Of a DNA stretch of 5,030 nt, positions 1 to 5,030 are shown piece after piece. Below the pieces are notes generated by a model. The model ran no database searches and had not been told where the DNA came from. It saw only the letters and a list, made by a program, of their open reading frames with translations. Each line of letters starts with the position of its first letter. The first letter of the stretch is position 1. This DNA comes from an uncultured Eubacteriaceae bacterium (GTDB taxonomy: Bacteria > Bacillota > Clostridia > Lachnospirales > CAG-274), in assembly GCA_946534775.1 (NCBI GenBank), contig CAMNCZ010000122.1, positions 1 to 5,030 of the forward strand, read 5' to 3'. The position numbers and the translations under genes were made by a program.

Positions 1-1
1 T

Positions 2-73
2 GACGGAGAGGTTATAGGACTTCGTCAGAAGTCCGTCGTATTTCGTAGCGTAAATAATAATTTACACAACTAA
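2..73 (+). CDS. Possible C-terminal tail of an upstream gene (partial)
   Basis: One forward frame is open from the window edge for 23 codons and ends at TAA 71-73. The translation (DGEVIGLRQK... ending NNNLHN) matches no family I recognise. The support is weak. The stretch is richer in GC than the AT-rich DNA that follows it, which would suit a gene end near 73. However, a 23-codon open frame arises often by chance, and the same bases carry a perfect 7-bp hairpin. It could equally be non-coding leader DNA. Confidence 0.2.
   Translation, partial: DGEVIGLRQKSVVFRSVNNNLHN
17..34. repeat. Short perfect inverted repeat (7-bp stem, 4-base loop)
   Basis: GGACTTC (17-23) and GAAGTCC (28-34) are exact reverse complements around the loop GTCA. 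A competing outer pairing exists between GACGGA (2-7) and TCCGTC (32-37), which shares bases with the right arm, so two alternative folds are possible. No T-run follows on either strand, so this is not a typical intrinsic terminator. It may be an operator-like palindrome, part of an intergenic repeat, or chance. Confidence 0.4.
50..65. repeat. AT-rich inverted repeat (6-bp stem)
   Basis: GTAAAT (50-55) and ATTTAC (60-65) are exact reverse complements separated by AATA. The stem is weak and AT-rich. It lies about 60 bases upstream of the predicted -35 box. It could be a regulator-binding palindrome, but there is no second copy in the window to support that. Confidence 0.3.
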
Positions 74-124
74 TTTCAAAAATTTGCACTCATTCAAAAA
101 AAGTGACCTGCCCCTCAATTTCCA

Positions 125-153
125 TTGACAAAAACGCGGTTATAGAGTAAAAT
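125..153 (+). promoter_or_regulatory. Predicted sigma-A promoter of the five-gene operon
   Basis: A perfect -35 hexamer TTGACA (125-130) is followed by a 17-bp spacer and TAAAAT (148-153), one mismatch from the TATAAT consensus. Transcription should start near position 160, giving a 5' leader of about 35 bases before the first ATG. AT-rich DNA with an A7 tract (96-102) lies upstream. A small inverted repeat, TCAAT (115-119) with ATTGA (124-128), overlaps the -35 box and could be an operator half-site pair. No other comparably good promoter was noticed between the genes, so this one probably drives all five. Confidence 0.75.
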
Positions 154-178
154 TAAGATGTATATTTATGTGAAAAAT

Positions 179-183
179 AAGGA
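179..183 (+). promoter_or_regulatory. Ribosome binding site for the first gene
   Basis: AAGGA lies 11 bases before the ATG at 195. This supports that start over the ATG at 188, which is in another frame and reaches a stop after a few codons. Confidence 0.55.
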
Positions 184-194
184 TCGGATGTCTT

Positions 195-911
195 ATGAAT
201 ATTAATAAAATTGCTAAAATAGCGGCTTTTAATTTAATTATCATTGTCGGTGCGGTCGTTACATATTCGCCGGGGCTTTTGGGGTGGTACCCGAATGATC
301 CGTCTATTTTCAAGGCGGGTATGAGTATATTGATAGGTATTTTTCTGGCGGTTATGTTCTTTTACGGCAATTCACGGCTTTTGTCGGGGCCTCGTATGCC
401 CGTCAATGTGGAAGTGAAAGATGTTTCGCAGGCGCAGAAAATATTGGATATGTACAAAAACGGCAGTTATTTCGGTGAAACGGCGCAGACGGTGCTGGAC
501 CAGATAGAAAGGCTGGGGCGTTCTATGGGGCGCCTGCAAAGCGAGATAGACCGCAGGTTTGAAAAAAACTCGATGTCAAACGACAAATACTCGGCCATTG
601 TGAACGAGGCCAATTTAAGCCTGGTCGATAATCTGATAAGCGCCGCGCACAAAATGCAGTTTTTTGACGAAGGGGAGTATACGCGCCTTTTAAACCATAA
701 ACAGGACAGTATCCCCGACGATATCCAGCAACAGCAGCTGGAACTGTATAGAATGAACGAACAGAGCATAAAAAATGTAGTGACGGCAAATGAAAGGCTT
801 ATTTTGCAGCTTGATACCCTTGCGGTGGAACTTGGGGGACACAGCGAGGACAATGACAAGCTGCTTGATGAGATAAAGAAACTGACACAAGAGGTAAAAT
901 ATTATAAATAA
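195..911 (+). CDS. Two-helix membrane protein with long helical cytoplasmic tail (XpaC-like layout)
   Basis: This is a 238-residue protein that I do not recognise by sequence. Two hydrophobic helices are visible, at about residues 9-29 and 41-58, joined by a short loop containing WYPNDP (31-36). Lysines at 5 and 8 and arginine 61 with R67 after the second helix suggest that both ends face the cytoplasm. Residues 75-238 are charged, with no further membrane segment, and look almost wholly helical; heptad-like stretches near 97-125 and 195-235 suggest coiled coil. The Gln-rich run at 178-182 sits in a likely linker. The length, the N-terminal helix pair and the place just upstream of a telA gene resemble XpaC, which precedes the telA homologue yaaN in Bacillus subtilis, but no diagnostic motif was identified. 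An inferred role is a membrane scaffold or partner for the VWA and TelA proteins encoded next. It is the first gene of the operon, and its stop is 11 bases before the next start. Confidence 0.85.
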   Translation: MNINKIAKIAAFNLIIIVGAVVTYSPGLLGWYPNDPSIFKAGMSILIGIFLAVMFFYGNSRLLSGPRMPVNVEVKDVSQAQKILDMYKNGSYFGETAQTVLDQIERLGRSMGRLQSEIDRRFEKNSMSNDKYSAIVNEANLSLVDNLISAAHKMQFFDEGEYTRLLNHKQDSIPDDIQQQQLELYRMNEQSIKNVVTANERLILQLDTLAVELGGHSEDNDKLLDEIKKLTQEVKYYK

Positions 912-918
912 GGGGGAG
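912..918 (+). promoter_or_regulatory. Ribosome binding site for the VWA gene
   Basis: GGGGGAG begins directly after the TAA of the upstream gene and ends 4 bases before the ATG at 923. The purine-rich site fixes the start so that the lysine-rich N-terminus and membrane helix are included. Confidence 0.6.
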
Positions 919-922
919 AAAA

Positions 923-2599
923 ATGAAAAAGAATAATAACGCGGGTGCGCTTGTAGGTATAGCAATAGCGGTTATAGCGCTGGTTTTCGGCGGTGTGGCG
1001 CTTACGCGAAATGTCGGCAAATCCGCAAAAACGGTCACAAAAGAGGCGGCACAGGAAAAACTTGAAAGGTATTACAAAAAAATTGCGCCAAAGGAAACGA
1101 CACCCGTTAAAGGTCAGGTGACTTTTTCGGACGAGGAAAGTCTGTTTCAGGAACTGCCCGAGTTAAAGGACGATTCCATAGCGGTAAGAGAGACCACGGG
1201 CGATTATGCCGAAATTTTTGTAAGTTCCGAAAAGACGGGCGCGGGCACGGACGGTTATCTGCGTGAAATGGCGGAAAAATTCAACCGTTCGGGTGCAAAT
1301 GTCGGCGGCAGACAGGTGTCTGTAAGGATAAGAACGGTATCAAGCGGTCAGCAGGTGGATTACCCCGCCTCGGGCAAATATGTACCCGATGCGATATCGC
1401 CCTCATCGGATCTGAGCGTAAAAATGCTTAACGCAAAGGGCGTGCAGACTGTTGATATTGACGACAGCCTTGTTATGAACTATGCGGGCATAGTTGTTTC
1501 AAATTCCACTTACAGCACACTTGTTGAGGACTACGGCAGCGCGGATGTAAAAAACTTTGCGCAGGCTACCGCAGACGGCAAGATAACAGTGGGCTATACA
1601 AACCCGTTTACATCGGCAACGGGTATGAACTTTCTTGTTACCCTGCTTGACAGCTATGACAGCGGCAATATCCTTTCCGACAGGGCTGTAAAAGGTTTCC
1701 AGTCTTTCCAGGAAAATGTGCCCTTTGTAGCGATGACTACGGGTCAGATGCGAAATGCGGCAGAGCGCGGCAGTTTTGATGCCTTTGTGCTTGAATACCA
1801 GGTTTATGTAAACGACAGCAAGTTAAGCAATAACTACCGTTTTATACCCTTTGGTTATGCGCATAAAAATCCGCTGTCAATGATAGAATCTTCAACAAAG
1901 AAAGATATATTGACGGCTTTTGCGCAGTTCTGCGAACAAAACGGTGCGGAACTTGCGAAAAAAGACGGTTTTAACGCAGATATAAATTATATACCCTCAC
2001 TTCCCGAATATTCGGGTTCTGACCTTATGGCTGCGCAGAAACTCTACAAGGAAAATAAGGACAATCAGCCCGTTATCTGCGTGTTTGTAACGGATGTTTC
2101 GGGCAGTATGGCGGGCGAACCCCTCAACACCTTAAAAGACAGCCTTGTAAACTCAATGCAGTATATCAACACAAACAACTATATCGGCCTTGTAAGCTAT
2201 AATGATGATGTAAATATCGCGTTGCCGATAGGCGAGTTTGACATAAATCAGCAGTCGTATTTCAAGGGTACGGTCGAAAGCTTTGACGCTTCGGGCGGTA
2301 CGGCGACCTACGACGGTCTTTGCGTTGCTCTTAAAATGATACAGGATAAAATGACGGAAGTACCCAACGCAAAAGCTATGGTATTTGTGCTTTCCGACGG
2401 CGAGACAAACCGCGGCTACGGCCTTAAAGAGGTAGAGGACATAGTAAGCGGCCTTGCGGTGCCTGTTTATACAATAGGATACAATGCGGATATAGATGCG
2501 CTTTCAAAGCTTTCGGATATAAACGAGGGCGTGTGCATAAATGCGAATACAGATGACGTAATTTATCAGTTAAAGCAGTTATTCAATGCAAATATGTAA
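923..2599 (+). CDS. Membrane-anchored substrate-binding-like and VWA domain fusion protein
   Basis: This is a 558-residue protein. An N-terminal KK pair and a hydrophobic helix (about 7-28) serve as a signal anchor. There is no lipobox cysteine, though a cleavable signal ending near A26 cannot be excluded. A charged linker (29-90) leads to a region (about 94-375) resembling an ABC-type periplasmic binding protein: an opening strand with SSEKTG (101-106), then SSGQQVDYPASGKYVPDAISPSS (in 140-162), and TNPFTSATG (226-234), typical of ligand-loop segments. Residues 384-558 form a VWA domain with a full metal-ion-dependent adhesion site: D391-x-S393-x-S395, T460 in the GGT turn and D492 in SDGETN. 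It should therefore bind a divalent metal and engage a partner in a metal-dependent way. PGAP-style names for this architecture are 'substrate-binding and VWA domain-containing protein'. The domains probably lie outside the membrane, but the linker start is lysine-rich (R29, K33, K36, K40), which makes the topology uncertain. It lies between the membrane protein gene and telA. The ligand is unknown, and the binding-fold call rests on motif resemblance. Confidence 0.88.
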   Translation: MKKNNNAGALVGIAIAVIALVFGGVALTRNVGKSAKTVTKEAAQEKLERYYKKIAPKETTPVKGQVTFSDEESLFQELPELKDDSIAVRETTGDYAEIFVSSEKTGAGTDGYLREMAEKFNRSGANVGGRQVSVRIRTVSSGQQVDYPASGKYVPDAISPSSDLSVKMLNAKGVQTVDIDDSLVMNYAGIVVSNSTYSTLVEDYGSADVKNFAQATADGKITVGYTNPFTSATGMNFLVTLLDSYDSGNILSDRAVKGFQSFQENVPFVAMTTGQMRNAAERGSFDAFVLEYQVYVNDSKLSNNYRFIPFGYAHKNPLSMIESSTKKDILTAFAQFCEQNGAELAKKDGFNADINYIPSLPEYSGSDLMAAQKLYKENKDNQPVICVFVTDVSGSMAGEPLNTLKDSLVNSMQYINTNNYIGLVSYNDDVNIALPIGEFDINQQSYFKGTVESFDASGGTATYDGLCVALKMIQDKMTEVPNAKAMVFVLSDGETNRGYGLKEVEDIVSGLAVPVYTIGYNADIDALSKLSDINEGVCINANTDDVIYQLKQLFNANM

Positions 2600-2612
2600 T
2601 TTTTTATAAGGT

Positions 2613-2618
2613 AAGGAG
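2613..2618 (+). promoter_or_regulatory. Strong ribosome binding site for telA
   Basis: AAGGAG lies 8 bases before the ATG at 2627, close to ideal Firmicute spacing. It is the best Shine-Dalgarno site in the window and suggests that the TelA-family protein is made efficiently, independent of read-through from the VWA gene. The 27-base gap holding it shows no hairpin or terminator. Confidence 0.75.
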
Positions 2619-2626
2619 ATACAACT

Positions 2627-3763
2627 ATGGGAGATTTTAATCTGGAACTGCCTACGCAGGAAGAAGTAAAAAAAGAGGTCGAGCAGCTTATACTGCCCAC
2701 CGAAAAAGAGACAGAGCTTATTGCGGATACGGCTCAGGTCAAGGCCGATCAGATAATGAAAATAGATATAGACTCGTTTGAACAGCGCAAGGAATACACC
2801 GATGTTATCGAGCAGTTCGGTCTTGCGGATATGAAGAAAAGTGCGGGCAGCAACGCTATTTTGCAAAAGCGCATAAACAGTTTTCAGATAACGGGTTCGG
2901 AAAACGGCGAAGTTGCACAGGGGCTTGCGGAACTTACACTTAAAATGAAAGACCTTGACCCCAGCCATATAGATTTTGCGAAAACGGGCGTTTTGGGCAA
3001 ACTTTTCAACCCCGTAAGACTGTACTTTGAAAAATTCAAGACCGCCGATGCAGAGATAGCGACCATTGTAGAATCACTCAACAAAGGCAAAAAAAGCCTT
3101 GAAAACGATAATGTTACGCTTGAACTTGAAGAAAAGAGTATGCGTGATATCACAAAGAAAATGCAGAATAATATCGAACTTGGCTTAAAGCTTGACAGCT
3201 GCCTTGCAAGCGGCATAGAGCAGGCGCGTTTTGAGGGCAAGGACGAGGAAAAGATACGCTTTATCGAAGAGGAGATACTCTATCCGTTAAGACAGCGCAT
3301 CGAGGATTTTCAGCAGGTACAGGTCGTGTCGCAGCAGGGCATTATCGCAATGGAAGTTTTAAGACGCAACAATAAGGAGCTTATCCGCAGTGTTGACCGT
3401 GCAAACAACGTTACGGTCACTGCGTTAAGGACGGCTGTTACGGTTGCGGGCGCACTCTATAACCAGAAGATAGTGCTTGAAAAAGTTGACGCACTCAACA
3501 AAACCACAAATCAGATGATAGAATCGACCGCAAAAATGCTGCGTCAGCAGGGTGTTGACATACATCGGCAGGCAAGCGAAAGCACGCTTAACACAGATGT
3601 GCTTAAAAATGCCTTTGAGGAGACATTCAATGCTTTGGATGATATCTCAAACTACAAGCGCGAGGCATTGCCGAGGATGAGACAGACTATCGAGGAGTTC
3701 CAAGAAATTGCCGCGGTAGGCGAACAGCGTATATCCGAAATGGAACGCGGAGGAATGTTATAA
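2627..3763 (+). CDS. telA: TelA-family (toxic anion resistance) protein
   Basis: This 378-residue soluble protein has no signal peptide or membrane helix and is almost entirely helical. Family signatures run in order: a charged N-terminal helix region (10-60); LFNPVRLYFEKFK (126-138), followed by the DAEIATIVESLNKGKKSL stretch (141-158) and a long helix; then the most conserved block, LYPLRQRIEDFQQVQVVSQQ (218-237); then RRNNKELIRSVDRANNVTVTALRTAV (in 246-271) and the ALYNQK helix (276-281). The length is usual for the family (about 350-400). TelA/KlaA homologues were named for plasmid tellurite resistance, and chromosomal ones such as B. subtilis YaaN are linked to tolerance of toxic compounds and envelope-active agents. 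The biochemical activity is unknown, so the name should not be read as proof of tellurite resistance. It follows a VWA gene and a two-helix membrane protein gene, the typical company of such proteins. Its last codons carry the ribosome binding site of the next gene. Confidence 0.95.
   Translation: MGDFNLELPTQEEVKKEVEQLILPTEKETELIADTAQVKADQIMKIDIDSFEQRKEYTDVIEQFGLADMKKSAGSNAILQKRINSFQITGSENGEVAQGLAELTLKMKDLDPSHIDFAKTGVLGKLFNPVRLYFEKFKTADAEIATIVESLNKGKKSLENDNVTLELEEKSMRDITKKMQNNIELGLKLDSCLASGIEQARFEGKDEEKIRFIEEEILYPLRQRIEDFQQVQVVSQQGIIAMEVLRRNNKELIRSVDRANNVTVTALRTAVTVAGALYNQKIVLEKVDALNKTTNQMIESTAKMLRQQGVDIHRQASESTLNTDVLKNAFEETFNALDDISNYKREALPRMRQTIEEFQEIAAVGEQRISEMERGGML
3749..3753 (+). promoter_or_regulatory. 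Ribosome binding site for rsmA inside the telA end
   Basis: GGAGG lies within the last codons of telA and 11 bases before the rsmA ATG at 3765. Since the telA stop (3761-3763) falls between the site and the start, ribosomes ending telA can reinitiate on rsmA, so translational coupling is likely. Confidence 0.65.
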
Positions 3764-3764
3764 T

Positions 3765-4640
3765 ATGCAGGAACGTGAACCGAGTCTTGCATATAAGACA
3801 AAACAGATAATCAAACAGTACGATTTTGCTTTTAAAAAGAATTTCGGGCAGAACTTTCTGGTTGACGAGAGAGTGCTGGATAAAATAGTCGCTTCCGCGG
3901 AACTTACCGAGGAAGATACCGTGCTTGAAATAGGCCCGGGTATCGGCACTTTGACACAGGCGCTTGCAAAACACTGCAAAAAGGTCATAGCGGTCGAGAT
4001 AGACAAGACCCTTATCCCCATTCTGGGCGAACTGCTTGAGGATTATGAAAATATCGAACTGATAAACGAGGATATTCTGAAAGTGGATATTGCAAAACTT
4101 GCAGAGGAAAACGGCGGCAAAAAGCTGAAGGTCGTCGCAAACCTGCCGTATTACATAACCACGCCGATAATTATGAATATTCTTGAAAAAAATCTGCCCG
4201 TTGACAGCATAACGGTAATGATACAAAAAGAGGTCGCTTATCGTATGCAGGCGCAGCCCAAAAGCAAGGATTACGGTTCGCTCTCGCTTGTAACGCAATA
4301 CTACTGCGAGCCGTATCTTGTGGCAAACGTGCCGCAAAACTGCTTTATGCCGCGCCCGAATGTGGATTCGGCGGTGATAAGGCTGAAAACTTTGGAAAAG
4401 CCCGCGGTTGACGTAAACGACCGCGAACTGCTGTTTCATATCATAAAAACAGCGTTCAGCCAGCGCAGAAAAACGCTTTTGAACTGCTTTTTCAACGCAG
4501 GCGGCTGGGATATGACAAAAGAAGAACTTACCGCGCTTATAAACGAAGCGGGCTATGACGAAAAAGTCCGCGGAGAAGCGCTTACACTGGAAGATTACGC
4601 AAAAATAACCGAAGTATTTGAGAAAATAGGTGACCGATAG
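3765..4640 (+). CDS. rsmA: 16S rRNA (adenine(1518)-N6/adenine(1519)-N6)-dimethyltransferase RsmA (KsgA)
   Basis: It transfers four methyl groups from S-adenosylmethionine to the two adjacent adenines in the helix 45 loop of 16S rRNA, a late step of small-subunit assembly in the cytoplasm. The 291 residues match the family length. Visible motifs are the N-terminal KKNFGQNFLVD (24-34), the SAM-binding motif I EIGPGIG (55-61), the acidic VEID (77-80) that holds the SAM ribose, NEDIL (101-105) at the adenine pocket, and the catalytic NLPY (126-129). These are followed by the PRPNVDSAV segment (in the second half) and the C-terminal FSQRRKTLLN helix used in rRNA binding. All key residues are present, so it should be active. 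Loss of this enzyme gives kasugamycin resistance in other bacteria. The start sits one base after the telA stop; the frame matches the usual N-terminus of about 20 residues before the GQNFL motif. The rnmV gene that often precedes it in Firmicutes is absent here, replaced by telA. Confidence 0.98.
   Translation: MQEREPSLAYKTKQIIKQYDFAFKKNFGQNFLVDERVLDKIVASAELTEEDTVLEIGPGIGTLTQALAKHCKKVIAVEIDKTLIPILGELLEDYENIELINEDILKVDIAKLAEENGGKKLKVVANLPYYITTPIIMNILEKNLPVDSITVMIQKEVAYRMQAQPKSKDYGSLSLVTQYYCEPYLVANVPQNCFMPRPNVDSAVIRLKTLEKPAVDVNDRELLFHIIKTAFSQRRKTLLNCFFNAGGWDMTKEELTALINEAGYDEKVRGEALTLEDYAKITEVFEKIGDR
4628..4633 (+). promoter_or_regulatory. Ribosome binding site for the DIP1984-family gene
   Basis: AGGTGA, a full match to the anti-Shine-Dalgarno complement over six bases, lies 8 bases before the ATG at 4642 and inside the last rsmA codons. 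With only one base between the rsmA stop and this ATG, coupled translation is likely. Confidence 0.7.
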
Positions 4641-4641
4641 A

Positions 4642-5030
4642 ATGAAACTTGCCGAAGCATTACAGGAAAGAGCCGACCTTAACCGCAAACTGGCGGAATT
4701 GGCGGAACGAATAAAAAACAACTGCCTTGTGCAGGAGGACGAGAAACCCGACGAGGACCCGACAAAGCTTTTAAAGGAGTTTGATACCTGCATAGAACGC
4801 CTGCGCTATCTTATGACGGCCATAAATAAAACCAACGGCAAAACAAGCGTTGACGGCCGTACACTGACGGAGATAATAGCCGAAAAGGATGCTGTAAGTG
4901 TTCAGCTTGCCGCATATCACGCCTTTGTTGCCGAAATAGGCAAAAAAACGGACCGCGCAAGATATTCCGAAATAAAGATAATAGGCACTATGGATGTTCC
5001 CGAACTCCAGAAAAAGGCCGACAAACTCTC
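4642..5030 (+). CDS. DIP1984-family protein (septicolysin-like), 3' truncated by window end
   Basis: 129 complete codons are visible before the window ends; the family is usually about 150-160 residues, so only a short C-terminus should be missing. Recognisable features are the opening MKLAEALQERADLNRKLAEL, a middle NNCLVQEDEKPDEDP (30-44), a helix, INKTNGKTSVDGRTLTEII (in 61-79), and a late segment, RYSEIKIIGTMDVPELQKKAD (in 107-127). The protein looks like a charged helical hairpin or coiled-coil without signal peptide or membrane helix, so it is probably cytoplasmic despite the inherited database label 'septicolysin', which implies a haemolysin. No enzymatic motif is visible and the function is unknown. 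It begins one base after the rsmA stop, as the fifth gene of the operon. The family assignment is from recall of its conserved N-terminal and DGRTLTE motifs. Confidence 0.85.
   Translation, partial: MKLAEALQERADLNRKLAELAERIKNNCLVQEDEKPDEDPTKLLKEFDTCIERLRYLMTAINKTNGKTSVDGRTLTEIIAEKDAVSVQLAAYHAFVAEIGKKTDRARYSEIKIIGTMDVPELQKKADKL

Noticed and set aside
467..1038. Several overlapping minus-strand open frames of 79-130 codons
   Set aside because: They are antisense to the first two genes, with low-complexity Ser/Cys/Leu/Phe-rich translations and no credible gene context.
2600..2612. T-run after the VWA gene as a possible terminator
   Set aside because: The T-run has no GC-rich stem before it, and a strong ribosome binding site follows at once, so read-through into telA is expected.
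3085..3104. Hairpin AAGGC with GCCTT around an A-run
   Set aside because: A 5-bp stem inside the telA coding sequence (lysine codons) with no T-run after it; explained by codon content, not a terminator.
2579..3240. Minus-strand open frames of 118 and 129 codons
   Set aside because: They are antisense to a clear TelA-family gene and have composition expected of reverse-frame reading.
3687..4793. A 368-codon open frame on the minus strand, longer than the rsmA gene it overlaps
   Set aside because: It lies antisense to rsmA, whose full set of catalytic motifs is beyond doubt. The minus-strand product is rich in Phe, Cys, Tyr and Arg, has no family resemblance and would also run through the telA end and the DIP1984-family gene. 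It is a shadow of plus-strand codon bias.
4811..4861. Two TGACGGCC copies about 40 bases apart
   Set aside because: Short 8-base direct repeat inside a coding region, in a sequence rich in GACGG words; no repeat array or spacer structure follows.

Overview
The window looks like chromosomal DNA from a low-to-mid GC Firmicute, most likely a gut-type Clostridia (Oscillospirales-like). The evidence is strong Shine-Dalgarno sites (AAGGAG, GGAGG, AGGTGA), frequent ATA isoleucine codons, a Clostridia-like RsmA N-terminus, and a TelA and DIP1984-family content common in that group. The exact taxon cannot be fixed from this sequence alone.

Layout: positions 1-194 are a leader. It begins with a possible 23-codon tail of an upstream gene and small inverted repeats, followed by a near-consensus sigma-A promoter (TTGACA, 17 bp, TAAAAT). 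Five genes on the + strand follow with very small gaps and no visible terminator, so they form one probable operon: (1) a two-helix membrane protein with a long helical tail, unrecognised but XpaC-like in layout (195-911); (2) a membrane-anchored fusion of a substrate-binding-protein fold and a von Willebrand factor A (VWA) domain with a complete MIDAS (923-2599); (3) a TelA/toxic-anion-resistance family protein (2627-3763); (4) RsmA/KsgA, the 16S rRNA adenine dimethyltransferase (3765-4640); (5) a DIP1984-family protein, cut by the window end (4642 onward).

The first three genes form a functional-looking module: a membrane helical protein, a membrane-tethered ligand/metal-binding VWA protein and a soluble helical TelA protein. 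VWA and TelA proteins recur together in bacterial envelope and chemical stress loci, so an envelope-associated stress or sensing complex is a reasonable inference; its ligand and output are unknown. The last two genes each start one base after the preceding stop and are probably translationally coupled to the module. This ties a housekeeping ribosome-maturation enzyme to it. No mobile element, CRISPR array, tRNA or rRNA was seen.
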